Source of the DNA: an uncultured Eubacterium sp.
GTDB lineage: Bacteria > Bacillota > Clostridia > Lachnospirales > Lachnospiraceae
Length of the DNA stretch: 64,000 nucleotides
Direction: 5' to 3'
Assembly (NCBI GenBank): GCA_910584795.1
Contig: CAJUBZ010000002.1
Span: forward strand, 234,715 to 298,714
Positions 35,186 to 44,319 of the stretch are shown one piece after another. The position numbers and the translations under genes were made by a program. Within the stretch, counting starts at the first letter, position 1, and each line of letters starts with the position of its first letter. The notes below the pieces were generated by a model, which did no database searches, had not been told where the DNA came from, and was given only the letters and a program-made list of their open reading frames with translations.

Positions 35186-38098
35186 ATGAACGGATTATCA
35201 TTTTATCAGGAGAGATTAAAAGACGTAAAGGCAGTATATTTTACGGAAGAGTTTTTTGATATTAAGAGGGATGGAACTGTAGATGTCAGTGAGCAGTTAC
35301 AGAAAGCCATTTATTCTGTTGTGGAGCAGCAGGGGTATGGTGTCCTTTTTGTGCCGGAAGGAAAATATTTACTCAGCAGGACAATCTATATGCCAAAGGC
35401 TGTAAGAATGATTGGATATGGAAAGAACAGACCGGAGTTTATTTTAAAAGACAATGCAGATGGCTTTGATATACCACATCCCGAGCAGAAAGGTGGATTT
35501 CAATATTTGTTCTGGTTTACCAATATGATGCAGAAGGATGAAAGTCTGATAGAGGATGCAAATCCGGGGACTTTTTATAGTGCTATATCTAATATTAATG
35601 TTAGAATGGGAAAAGGAAATCCTTATGGAGTGGCATTTCGTACACATTACGCCCAGCACTGTTTTATCAACCATATTGACATTCACGTTGAATCCGGAAT
35701 GGCTGGAATTTATGATGTAGGTAATGAGATGGAAGATGTCTATATTAATGGTGGACAGTATGGAATTATTACGACGAAATGTTCACCGGGATGGCCCTTT
35801 GTTATGGTGGATACCAGATTTTGTGGACAGAAAGCCGCGGCCATAAAAACAAGAGAAGCCGGACTTAATATTATCAGGGCATATAGTGTTAATACATCAA
35901 AGTTTATAGATGTAGAAGAAGGATATTTTGAGAAACTCATTATTGAAGATTGTGTTTTTGAGAATATGGATATTTTGTTAGATATTGCTCAGGAAAAAAA
36001 CGAACTGACCCAGATCAATGTCAAAAACTGTTATCTGAAGACGGTAGAAAATATTGTAAGATTTAAAGATACAGACAAGAAAATTGGCAGTGAAGATAAT
36101 CCCTGCAAATTAGAAAAATATATACATGGTGTGGTGGTCAGCGACGAAAATCCGGAAAAACAGTTCCATGATGAGATATATCGTTATTCCAGAGAGATTG
36201 ATTATGACATTTTAAAAACAGATTTGCCTGCGCTTCCTCAGATGCAGCAGTGGATGAATGCGAAGGAAGCAGGCTTACAGGGAGATGGAGTCACGGATGA
36301 TACAGCAGCATTAAAAGCAGCGATAGAAAAGTATGAAGTAATCTATTTTCCACAAGGGGAATATGTCCTTACAGATACGATTGCATTAAAAGAAAACACT
36401 GTTTTTATTGGAATGAATCCGGTCTCAACACAATTAATATTAAAGGAAAATGCAGAGAGGTTTACTGGCTTTGGAAAAGTCAGACCTTTTATAAAGTCTT
36501 CAAAAAAGAAAAATATTTTATTTGGATTAGGAGTAAATACAGGAGGGAAAAACCCGAGAGCTTGTGGAGTATACTGGCAGGCAGACAAGGACTCCTATAT
36601 GAACGATGTGAAATTTTTCGGAGGTCATGGAAATCTGGTAAAAGGAACGGGTGCATTTGAAATGCCTTATGATGAAGGCAGGGCAAGAGATGCAAGATTA
36701 GACAGAATTTGGGATTATCAATATCCAAGTCTTTTCATATATGGCGGAGGCGGCGTATTTAAAGACATCTGGTCGGCCAGCCCGTATGTGACAGCGGGAG
36801 TGAAAATACAGAATACAGATGTTCCTACAAAGATATACTGTTTATCGTTAGAACATCATGTACGGTGTGAAATCAGAATGATAAATGCAAAAAATGTTAC
36901 GATATATGGGTTCCAAAGTGAAGAGGAAAAGGCGGAAGGGGAGTTTGCTTTACCAATAGAACTTCACAATTGTGAAAATATTACATTTGCATCAACCTAT
37001 TGTTTTAGAACTGTATTTGTACAAAAACCATTTTCTTATTGTGCAAAAATATGGGATTGTAAAAACATCAGGTTTTTGAATGTGCATAATTATTCTCAGA
37101 TGAAATATACAATAGACAATTTTTTATTGGATGTGAATTCAGATACAGAGATAAGACCTTGGCAGGCTTCACGTATTGAGATAAAAGGAACTGCAGATAA
37201 AAAACAAAGACAGAAAACAGAGACCGGAGCAGAGGATAAAAATAAATATAGTGTGGAGTTATTATATTCAGGATTCAGATTTGCAGATGGTGGGTGTTGT
37301 GATGGAAGAGGAAACTTTTATTTTCTGGACAGTATGGATAAGAAGATTTACAGGTTAGACGGAAAATCCTTAAAGCTTACCATGATTTTTGAATCGCCGT
37401 TTAAAATTAATTCTCTTGGATTTGATACGAGAGACAATATCATTGTGATTGGTGAGTATTCTATTCCAATGGAAGCCACATTAAATGGAAAAGAGATCGT
37501 GAATCAGCTTCCACCAGATAGTTTTGGTACTTCCTATGGATTCTGGTATGACAATCGTGCAAGTGTCGTAGCGTTTACGATAGACAAAGATGGCAATATT
37601 GAAAAACTGGAAAAGATAAATATTGGAGATGTAGAACCCGAGCGAGTACTGTATCCGGGGAATCGCTGGAGAGACAGTACAGATTTTGGAGAGGTATGTG
37701 AGTATAATCCGGGAAAGGCATTTATTGCACCGGATGGTGCCACAATCATACCTTGTCATTATGACTTGATTCGTGCTAATAATCTTTCCAGATCTAAACC
37801 TGGACGTAAATTGTACTCTGTTGATGAAATGTATAAGAGAGTCTGGCAGTGTGATATTACAAAAAAAGGTCTTCTGACCAATCCGGTGCCAATTATAGAG
37901 GAAGGGGATTACAAGGTACGTAAGTTTAACCATAAAATATATGTGGGAGATGATAATATTAAAGTGTATGAACATGGTAAATTATCAGAGACAATACGTA
38001 TTCCTGAACGTCCTACAACGTTTGATTTTGGAGGCGAAAAACGAAATAATTTGATTGTAACTACGAGGCATACAGTTTATTTGGTAAAAAAATGTTAG
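35186..38098 (+). CDS. pectate-lyase-3/GH55-like twin beta-helix protein with C-terminal propeller-like region
   Basis: About 970 residues without a signal peptide. I prefer ATG 35186 (AAAGG 7 bp upstream); ATG 35171 is also possible. Two beta-helix blocks can be seen: DIKRDGTVDVSEQLQKAI near the start, and AGLQGDGVTDDTAALKAAIEKYEVIYFPQGEY near 375-405, the signature of Pectate_lyase_3 domains as in GH55 beta-1,3-glucanases. The last 270 residues contain FADGGCCDGRGNFYFLD and similar strands, like SMP-30/gluconolactonase beta-propellers. The activity is not established. It is cytosolic by sequence and lies 12 bp before a related-fold lipoprotein. Confidence 0.7.
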   Translation: MNGLSFYQERLKDVKAVYFTEEFFDIKRDGTVDVSEQLQKAIYSVVEQQGYGVLFVPEGKYLLSRTIYMPKAVRMIGYGKNRPEFILKDNADGFDIPHPEQKGGFQYLFWFTNMMQKDESLIEDANPGTFYSAISNINVRMGKGNPYGVAFRTHYAQHCFINHIDIHVESGMAGIYDVGNEMEDVYINGGQYGIITTKCSPGWPFVMVDTRFCGQKAAAIKTREAGLNIIRAYSVNTSKFIDVEEGYFEKLIIEDCVFENMDILLDIAQEKNELTQINVKNCYLKTVENIVRFKDTDKKIGSEDNPCKLEKYIHGVVVSDENPEKQFHDEIYRYSREIDYDILKTDLPALPQMQQWMNAKEAGLQGDGVTDDTAALKAAIEKYEVIYFPQGEYVLTDTIALKENTVFIGMNPVSTQLILKENAERFTGFGKVRPFIKSSKKKNILFGLGVNTGGKNPRACGVYWQADKDSYMNDVKFFGGHGNLVKGTGAFEMPYDEGRARDARLDRIWDYQYPSLFIYGGGGVFKDIWSASPYVTAGVKIQNTDVPTKIYCLSLEHHVRCEIRMINAKNVTIYGFQSEEEKAEGEFALPIELHNCENITFASTYCFRTVFVQKPFSYCAKIWDCKNIRFLNVHNYSQMKYTIDNFLLDVNSDTEIRPWQASRIEIKGTADKKQRQKTETGAEDKNKYSVELLYSGFRFADGGCCDGRGNFYFLDSMDKKIYRLDGKSLKLTMIFESPFKINSLGFDTRDNIIVIGEYSIPMEATLNGKEIVNQLPPDSFGTSYGFWYDNRASVVAFTIDKDGNIEKLEKINIGDVEPERVLYPGNRWRDSTDFGEVCEYNPGKAFIAPDGATIIPCHYDLIRANNLSRSKPGRKLYSVDEMYKRVWQCDITKKGLLTNPVPIIEEGDYKVRKFNHKIYVGDDNIKVYEHGKLSETIRIPERPTTFDFGGEKRNNLIVTTRHTVYLVKKC

Positions 38099-38110
38099 AA
38101 GGAGAAAGAC

Positions 38111-39922
38111 ATGAGAAAATATTTAATTGCAACCATAATCATATTGATGGCAGCCATGTGCTTTGGCTGTGAAAGTAAAACAGATAATAAAGAGACTACT
38201 GTTGTTACAGATGAAAAGACAGGAAATCAAATAAAGTATATTTCTGATGGCGATGCCGTAACAGATGATTCTGTTTTAGGAAAGAATGTTTATGTTTTTG
38301 ATACAAAAGACAAAACAGAAGACATTCAAAGTAAAGTAACAGAGGTTTTTAAAAAACAGGAGACGAACCAGTTCGGTGATGAAAGATATGCTCTTTTATT
38401 TAAACCTGGCACATACGATAAGTCATTGCTTGTAAATGTGGGATATTACACGCAGGTTGCAGGTCTAGGGATTTCACCGAAAGATACAAATATCAATAAA
38501 CTATGGGTGGATGCAAACTGGATGTATCACAATGCTACATGCAATTTCTGGAGGAGTGCAGAAAATTTCAGTATCAATGAATATTGTATGTGGGCAAATT
38601 CCCAGGCCGTTTCTCTTAGAAGAGTGAATTCCAGTGATGGAATTGTGTTAAGTGATGGTGAGGGATGGTCCAGTGGTGGATTTATTGCAGATTCTAATTT
38701 TGATGGCATGGTTTCTTCAGGTTCTCAGCAGCAGTATCTGTGCAGAAATAACCAGTGGAAATTCTGGGAAAATGGCGTATGGAATATGGTGTTTGTAGGA
38801 GAGGATCCATCTAGTATCCCATCAGGAGTCTGGCCGTATGCACCGTATACTACAGTAAAACAGGCACCGAAGGTTCAGGAAAAGCCGTATATCTGCTTTG
38901 ACGAAAAGAATGGTTATGGAATTATGGTTCCGGAAATAAGAAAGAATGCCCAGGGAATATCATGGAAAGACGGAGTAAAAGGAACATTTTATAGCTTAAA
39001 CACATTTTATATAGCAAATCCAGAGGATAATGCTGATACTATCAATAAAGCATTAGAAAGTGGAAAACATATTTTGTTTACACCAGGTATTTACAAGCTG
39101 GATAAGGCATTAAAAGTTTCCAAAGAAAATACAATTATGTATGGCATGGGATTGGCAACTCTAGAGGCAGCAAATGGTAATGCATGTATGGAAATTGCAG
39201 ATGTGGATGGTATTAAAGTATGTGGACTTTTATTTGATGCAGGAGAAAAGGAATCAGAAACTCTTTTAAGAATAGGTGAAGAGAAGACAGATGTGTCTCA
39301 TTCAGATAATCCATTATGTTTTAGTGATGTTTACTTTAGAGTAGGTGGTGGAAAATATGCAGGAAAGGTTAAGACATGTGTTGTTGTTAACAGCAATGAT
39401 GTAATAGGAGACAATTTCTGGGTATGGAGAGCTGACCATAGTACGAATGTAGGATGGGATGTCAACACTGCTCCAAATGGTATTATTATTAATGGGGATA
39501 ATGCTATTATGTATGGATTGTTTGTAGAACATTTTCAGGAGTATCAGACAATCTGGAATGGTGACAATGGAAAATTATATTTTTATCAGAGCGAAATGCC
39601 ATATGACGCACCAAAACAGGAAGCATATATGAGTCATGATGGAAAAGTAAAAGGATATGCATCTATAAAAGTAGATGATAACGTAAACAAATTTGAAAGT
39701 TATGGTATCGGTGCTTATTGTTTTAACAGAGATGCAGATATCGAGATTTTCAGTGCAGTAGAAGTACCTGATAAGAAGGGAGTTAAATTACATAATACAT
39801 GTACTGTAAAATTAAACGGAAATGGAAAAATATTGCATGTTATCAATGATAAAGGTGATGCTACTGAATTTGGTGGAAATGCATCCCGAATTATGGAATA
39901 TGAAAATGGATTGATACAATAA
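38111..39922 (+). CDS. putative lipoprotein with GH55-like beta-helix fold
   Basis: A 603-residue exported protein. The N-terminal hydrophobic stretch ends at MCFGC, a poor but usable lipobox with Cys20. Features such as NQFGDERYALLFKPGTY, VGYYTQVAGLGISP, FTPGIYKLDKALKV, VVVNSNDVIGDNFW and MYGLFVEHFQEYQTIWNG resemble a group of actinobacterial secreted proteins that, from memory, are often mislabelled adenylyl cyclase or coagulation factor 5/8. A two-part beta-helix of the pectate-lyase/GH55 type is inferred. The GAAGGAG site and a 12-bp gap indicate one operon with the preceding gene. Confidence 0.7.
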   Translation: MRKYLIATIIILMAAMCFGCESKTDNKETTVVTDEKTGNQIKYISDGDAVTDDSVLGKNVYVFDTKDKTEDIQSKVTEVFKKQETNQFGDERYALLFKPGTYDKSLLVNVGYYTQVAGLGISPKDTNINKLWVDANWMYHNATCNFWRSAENFSINEYCMWANSQAVSLRRVNSSDGIVLSDGEGWSSGGFIADSNFDGMVSSGSQQQYLCRNNQWKFWENGVWNMVFVGEDPSSIPSGVWPYAPYTTVKQAPKVQEKPYICFDEKNGYGIMVPEIRKNAQGISWKDGVKGTFYSLNTFYIANPEDNADTINKALESGKHILFTPGIYKLDKALKVSKENTIMYGMGLATLEAANGNACMEIADVDGIKVCGLLFDAGEKESETLLRIGEEKTDVSHSDNPLCFSDVYFRVGGGKYAGKVKTCVVVNSNDVIGDNFWVWRADHSTNVGWDVNTAPNGIIINGDNAIMYGLFVEHFQEYQTIWNGDNGKLYFYQSEMPYDAPKQEAYMSHDGKVKGYASIKVDDNVNKFESYGIGAYCFNRDADIEIFSAVEVPDKKGVKLHNTCTVKLNGNGKILHVINDKGDATEFGGNASRIMEYENGLIQ

Positions 39923-39969
39923 GGTAGTTATTAATTAAAAATTATATTTGTAAATATAAGGAGGTCGAA

Positions 39970-40773
39970 ATGATATTACAAGAAACTTACACATTGGCAA
40001 ATGGAGTGAAAATTCCAAAGATTGGGCTTGGTACCTGGCAGATACCGGATGGTGAAGATACATATAATTCGGTGATGTTTGCGTTGAAAAATGGATATCG
40101 CCATATTGACACTGCGAAAGCATATGGAAATGAAGCAAGTGTAGGAAGAGCAATCAAGGATTTTGGAATTGCAAGAGAAGAAATATTTGTGACAACAAAA
40201 CTTCCAGCAGAGTGTAAAGGGTATGATATTGCAAAGAAATGCTTTGATGAGTCATTAGCGGATTTAGGACTTGGATATATTGATTTATATTTAATACATG
40301 CACCATGGCCATGGGATAAGATGGGAATGGACTGCACACAAGGTAATATTGAAAGTTGGAAAGCTTTAGAAGAAATATATGAGAGTGGAAAAGCGAGGGC
40401 GATTGGAATCTCCAATTTTGGACCGGAACATATTCAACCAATACTTGATAATTGTAATATAGTTCCTATGGTAGATCAAATTAGTTTTCATGTAGGAAAC
40501 AGACAGGAGCATATCGCAGCAAAGTGTAAAGAAAACAATATCCAGTTGATGGCATACTCTCCATTGGCAACAGGCGGGTTGGTAAATGATGAGTATGTTG
40601 CAAAGATTGCTGAAAAGTACAATGCAACAATTCCACAGATATGCGTGAGATATTGTATCCAGAAAGGTGCCGTAGCTATTCCAAAATCAACAAAAGAAGA
40701 GAGAATTATTTCAAACGTTCAGGTTGATTTTGAAATCAGTGATGAGGATATGGCATATCTGGACAAAAAATAA
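39970..40773 (+). CDS. aldo/keto reductase
   Basis: A 267-residue NADPH-dependent oxidoreductase of the aldo/keto reductase family. It has NGVKIPKIGLGTWQ, GYRHIDTAKAYGNEASVGRAI (catalytic Asp and Tyr), the Lys in FVTTKLP, the His region DLYLIHAPWPW, and the C-terminal cofactor site AIPKSTKEERI. AAGGAGG precedes the start. It follows the lipoprotein gene by 47 bp and may be its cotranscript. The physiological carbonyl substrate is unknown. Confidence 0.93.
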   Translation: MILQETYTLANGVKIPKIGLGTWQIPDGEDTYNSVMFALKNGYRHIDTAKAYGNEASVGRAIKDFGIAREEIFVTTKLPAECKGYDIAKKCFDESLADLGLGYIDLYLIHAPWPWDKMGMDCTQGNIESWKALEEIYESGKARAIGISNFGPEHIQPILDNCNIVPMVDQISFHVGNRQEHIAAKCKENNIQLMAYSPLATGGLVNDEYVAKIAEKYNATIPQICVRYCIQKGAVAIPKSTKEERIISNVQVDFEISDEDMAYLDKK

Positions 40774-40791
40774 ACTATAATTATCATACAA

Positions 40792-41062
40792 GTAGTGAAG
40801 GCTTAGATAGACGGACTATCAGTGTAATATGAAAACTTCATAACTAAAGTGTTTGTCAATATAAAAAAGAGGTAACCAATTTAAGACACCGGATACAACT
40901 TCGGAGAAAATTCATATTTTCTCCTCCGTGAAACCTTAAAATTTGATTCGGAAATCAAATTTTAGTCTTAATTGATTACCTCTTTTTTTATATACAAACA
41001 CATTAAGTTATTCAATGTTTTCATATTACACTGATAGTCCGTCTATCTAAATACTTACTGCT
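40792..41062. repeat. large palindrome between converging genes (element P-b)
   Basis: Outer arms 40804-40836 and 41017-41049 are perfect reverse complements over 33 bp. Inside lie the asymmetric loop (AAAC-TTC-ATAACT opposite AGTTAT-TCAAT-GTTT), a second stem (GAGGTAACCAATTTAAG opposite CTTAATTGATTACCTC), and two hairpins (about 40903-40923, GGAGAAAA; 40938-40963, AAAATTTGATT). The layout equals that of P-a, although the stem sequences differ. The SDR stop codon is 22 bp beyond the palindrome. Confidence 0.88.
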
Positions 41063-41084
41063 TTTATGAAATTAGAGTTTATTT

Positions 41085-41807
41085 TTATACTGTCCAGCCA
41101 CCATCTAAGGTGATAATCTGACCGGTCATGTATGGGCTGGCTGTAAGGAGGGCGCAGACTGTCTCTGCAACATCAGCCGGTGTTCCAAGACGTCCGGCAG
41201 GAATTTCATCTACAATTTCATTGATGTCCTCGTCTGTTAAGTGGGAATTCATTTTTGTGTTGATAATGCCACAGGCAATGGCATTTACCTGAATATTGGA
41301 AGGAGCAAGTTCCTTGGCAATAGCTTTGGTAAATGTGTTGACTGCTCCCTTTGTTGCAGAGTATGCTGCTTCGCAGGAAGCACCACAGTTTCCCCAGACA
41401 GAAGAAATGTTAATAATTTTCCCGCTACTTTGTCTCAAAAAGATCGGGATTACTGACTGACTAAGAGATATAACAGAAGTAACATTGGTATTCCATATGT
41501 TGTTCCAGGATTCTTGTGTTAAATCCTGCAGCAATCCAATTATAGAAATACCGGCATTATTAATTAAAACTTCTACCTGAAATTGTTTTTCTTCTATATA
41601 AGTAAGTAAACTTTTTGCAGCATCAAAATCTGATAAATCACACTGAAAAGGAAAAAAGTTATTTCCAAGTCGAAAGGCTAATTCGTTTATGGATTCTTCA
41701 TTACTATAATAAGTTCCTATTACATGATAGCCCTGAGTTATTAATCGTTCAGAAATGGCTGCTCCAATTTCTCCTGAAGCGCCGGTTACAATCGCTGTTT
41801 TTTTCAT
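41085..41807 (-). CDS. SDR oxidoreductase, possible elongation factor P 5-aminopentanone reductase
   Basis: A 240-residue short-chain dehydrogenase: TGASGEIG cofactor motif at 8-15, NNAG, catalytic Ser in INISSVWG, and YSATK (YxxxK) active site. The SSVWGN-GASCEAAYS stretch resembles YmfI, which reduces the 5-aminopentanone group on elongation factor P in Bacillus; a FabG-like role is the alternative. No efp gene is in the window. GGAG lies 7 bp upstream. Confidence 0.85.
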   Translation of the reverse strand: MKKTAIVTGASGEIGAAISERLITQGYHVIGTYYSNEESINELAFRLGNNFFPFQCDLSDFDAAKSLLTYIEEKQFQVEVLINNAGISIIGLLQDLTQESWNNIWNTNVTSVISLSQSVIPIFLRQSSGKIINISSVWGNCGASCEAAYSATKGAVNTFTKAIAKELAPSNIQVNAIACGIINTKMNSHLTDEDINEIVDEIPAGRLGTPADVAETVCALLTASPYMTGQIITLDGGWTV

Positions 41808-41905
41808 GATAATCTCCTATTTGATATTTCAACTAAAAATAATATTTCTACGTATAAAATACCATAGATAAAAAAGAATTACCACATTATGAATAGAAAA
41901 ACAGG

Positions 41906-41934
41906 TTGACATAGGTTGTCTGCAATGTTATGAT
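41906..41934 (+). promoter_or_regulatory. promoter for the NlpC/P60 gene
   Basis: TTGACA at 41906-41911 and TATGAT at 41929-41934, spacer 17 bp, about 55 bp upstream of the start codon. Confidence 0.8.
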
Positions 41935-41951
41935 TGTAATAAATTTGTAAC
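41935..41951 (+). promoter_or_regulatory. WalR-like box
   Basis: TGTAAT-AAATT-TGTAAC fits the WalR/YycF consensus TGTWAH-N5-TGTWAH at all specified positions. It lies directly downstream of the -10 of a cell-wall hydrolase gene, the usual kind of WalR target. Confidence 0.6.
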
Positions 41952-41989
41952 ATTTAGGCTATAAAAATAAATAACGGAGGCGTGTAAAA

Positions 41990-43297
41990 ATGAGACGCTA
42001 TAATGTGGAAAAAATTATTAGTGGAGTGCTTACAGTAGTGATGACTACTACACTTGCACAGCCAGTGTTTGCAGAAGAATTAAATACTGAAATACCAAGC
42101 GCAGGTGCTACTGTTGCGATAGAAGAATATATTAACAATGTTGGAAGTGAAGAAGACTTGTCAAAATATCTTCCGGCACCGGAGCAGAAAACACAGCCTG
42201 AACAAAAGGTAGAAAACAAAAACGAAAGTAAAGAAAGTAAGATGTTTTCTGATATTGCCATTGCCCGTGTAAGCGGTGGGCAGGAAGATTATGTAAACGT
42301 TAGAAAAAAGCCTAACGCAAAATCAAAGCGTGTAGGTAAGATATATAATAATTGTGGTGCAAGGATTGTTGAAACAACAAAAAGCGGATGGTACAAAATT
42401 GTATCAGGAAACTGTAGAGGCTATATTAAGGCAGAATATTTCGTGACAGGCAAGAAAGCACAGTCAAATGCATTGGATAATGGATATGTGTTTGCCAATG
42501 TAAAAGATTCCGGTGTACATGTAAGGAAGTCAGCCAACACTAAGGGAAGTATTGTGACGAACGTTTATCATAATGAAAATTATGTAATTAAAAAATTTAG
42601 TGATGATGGTAATTGGGTTAAAGTGAAAATCGGTGATGGTGTCAGCGGCTGGGTATCTTCCGATTACGTAAAAGTAAGCGTAGATATGGAAACAGCTATT
42701 ACAAATGCTGAAGAAAAAGCAAAGATTAAGGCACAGAAAGAGCAGGAAGAAAGAGAGCGTCAGGCACAATTAGCAGCAGAAGCTGAACAGAATAATCAGT
42801 CTAATCACAATGACGAGCCGGCTCAAAATAGTAATGTAAACGCAAATAACAACAGCAATAATAGTAATAATACATATACACCGCCAAAGACAAATACACC
42901 AAAGCCAACATCGAAGCCATCTTATGGCAATGCATCAGGTTCCGGTGCTTCAGCGGTTGTAGCATATGCAAAACAGTTCCTTGGTAATCCATATGTTTAT
43001 GGAGGGTCCAGTCTGACAAATGGAACAGATTGTTCTGGATTTACAATGTCAGTGTATGCGCACTTTGGATATTCATTAAACCGTTCATCTTACACTCAGG
43101 TATATAATGGAAGAGCAGTTTCTATGAGTTCCTTATTACCGGGAGATTTGTTATTCTACAAATATAACAGTTCTACAATCAGCCATGTAGCAATGTATAT
43201 TGGTGGTGGACAGATTATACATGCGTCAACTCCATCTACAGGTATTATTATCAGTGGAATGGGTTCACCATGTGCGGCTAGAAGAATTATAAATTAA
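41990..43297 (+). CDS. secreted NlpC/P60 cell-wall hydrolase with two SH3b domains
   Basis: A 435-residue exported peptidase. Signal peptide about 1-28 ending AQPVFAEE. Two bacterial SH3 domains (about 85-155 and 165-230) open with YVNVRKKPNAKSKRVG and GVHVRKSANTKGSIV and should bind wall peptides. A coiled, Gln/Asn-rich linker (about 235-320) leads to the NlpC/P60 domain with C348 in GTDCSGF, H399 in HVAMY and a third polar residue near H411. It cleaves the D-glutamyl-meso-diaminopimelate bond in related enzymes. A WalR-like box at the promoter supports wall-stress control. Confidence 0.93.
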   Translation: MRRYNVEKIISGVLTVVMTTTLAQPVFAEELNTEIPSAGATVAIEEYINNVGSEEDLSKYLPAPEQKTQPEQKVENKNESKESKMFSDIAIARVSGGQEDYVNVRKKPNAKSKRVGKIYNNCGARIVETTKSGWYKIVSGNCRGYIKAEYFVTGKKAQSNALDNGYVFANVKDSGVHVRKSANTKGSIVTNVYHNENYVIKKFSDDGNWVKVKIGDGVSGWVSSDYVKVSVDMETAITNAEEKAKIKAQKEQEERERQAQLAAEAEQNNQSNHNDEPAQNSNVNANNNSNNSNNTYTPPKTNTPKPTSKPSYGNASGSGASAVVAYAKQFLGNPYVYGGSSLTNGTDCSGFTMSVYAHFGYSLNRSSYTQVYNGRAVSMSSLLPGDLLFYKYNSSTISHVAMYIGGGQIIHASTPSTGIIISGMGSPCAARRIIN

Positions 43298-43312
43298 AAA
43301 AGAAATATAAAA

Positions 43313-43355
43313 AAGGCTATTACAATGAAACCCCTTTCATTGTAATAGCTTTTTC
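43313..43355 (+). terminator. terminator after the NlpC/P60 gene
   Basis: Stem GGCTATTACAATGAAA / TTTCATTGTAATAGCT, loop CCCC, then TTTTTC. Confidence 0.88.
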
Positions 43356-43676
43356 TTATTTTACACGTGTATATTGTAAAGTGATGTCAAGAACTTATGT
43401 AAAAAATGCACAATTTCATTACATCTTTACAAAACACTTGTTCTTTTTTGATTCGACAAAGATTTACATAAAAAAACACGAAAAAAGGTTAACAATGTTA
43501 ATAACTCGGTTAATAACCCATATTTTCGAGAAAAAACGCAAAGAAAAATATGTTAATAACTTGAGTTTCACACATTTATGTCAATATTCGTCGAAAAAGA
43601 GAAAAAGGCATAATATTGTGTAAATTGCACAATGACTTAGTTAAAAATATAACTATTGAAAATTTTGTGTTTTTCA
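43356..43676. other. AT-rich intergenic region before hpf with TTAATAAC repeats
   Basis: No credible gene; an 80-codon open frame here lacks a ribosome binding site and has a low-complexity product. Three copies of GTTAATAAC occur (about 43497, 43510 and 43552), the first two about 13 bp apart. TTTACACGTGTA near 43362 recalls the arms of the array at 52546. Confidence 0.45.
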
Positions 43677-43706
43677 TTGTTAAACATATGTAGAGTATGG
43701 TATAAT
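43677..43706 (+). promoter_or_regulatory. promoter for hpf
   Basis: TTGTTA at 43677-43682 and TATAAT at 43701-43706, spacer 18 bp. Confidence 0.65.
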
Positions 43707-43738
43707 TTAGATACTAGATAAGGAAAGGAAGTGGTACC

Positions 43739-44275
43739 ATGAAAATTAAAATTTTCGGAAAAAATATTGAAGTTACAGAGGGCATCAAAAGTGCTATTAA
43801 TGAGAAACTAGGTAAGTTGGACAAGTACTTTGCAGAAGAGATTAGAGCAGATGTAACTCTCAGCGTGAATCGAAACGATCACAAGGTGGAGGTAACAATT
43901 CCTGTAAAAGGCAATATTATTAGAGCGGAAGAGATTAGTGAAGATATGTATGCTTCTATTGATATGGTTGAGGAGACAATAGAGCGTCAGTTAGTAAAGT
44001 ATAAGAATAAACTGATTGATAAGAAAAAATCATATCGAGATAATTTTACAGCGGACTATATTGATGCTGATTATGAGGATGACGATGATGCAGTAAAGAT
44101 TGTAAGAACAAAAAGCTTTGGTGTAAAACCTATGGATGCAGAAGAAGCTTGTGTACAGATGGAATTATTAGGACATAACTTCTTTGTTTTCTTAAATGCA
44201 GATACAGATGAAGTGAATGTAGTTTACAAGAGAAAAGGTGGAACGTACGGATTAATTGAACCAATATTCGATTAA
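43739..44275 (+). CDS. hpf: ribosome hibernation-promoting factor, long form
   Basis: A 178-residue RaiA/HPF-type protein. The N-terminal beta-alpha-beta-beta-beta-alpha domain (about 1-100; MKIKIFGKNIEVTEGIKSAINEKLGKL) binds the 30S decoding site. An acidic linker leads to the C-terminal dimerisation domain (about 120-178; VRTKSFGVKPMDAEEACVQMELLGHNFFVF), which joins two ribosomes into an inactive 100S dimer. The long form is normal for Firmicutes. GGAAAGGAAG lies before the start. It precedes secA, a frequent order in this phylum. Confidence 0.96.
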   Translation: MKIKIFGKNIEVTEGIKSAINEKLGKLDKYFAEEIRADVTLSVNRNDHKVEVTIPVKGNIIRAEEISEDMYASIDMVEETIERQLVKYKNKLIDKKKSYRDNFTADYIDADYEDDDDAVKIVRTKSFGVKPMDAEEACVQMELLGHNFFVFLNADTDEVNVVYKRKGGTYGLIEPIFD

Positions 44276-44287
44276 AATAATATTTAT

Positions 44288-44319
44288 AAGGTGGTGCTAA
44301 AATGGCACCGCCTTTTTTT
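44288..44319 (+). terminator. hpf terminator
   Basis: Stem AAGGTGGTGC / GGCACCGCCTT, loop TAAAAT, then seven T. Confidence 0.88.

Noticed and set aside
43381..43623. 80-codon open frame before hpf
   Set aside because: No ribosome binding site and a low-complexity Lys/Phe/Ile product from AT-rich DNA that holds the hpf upstream motifs.
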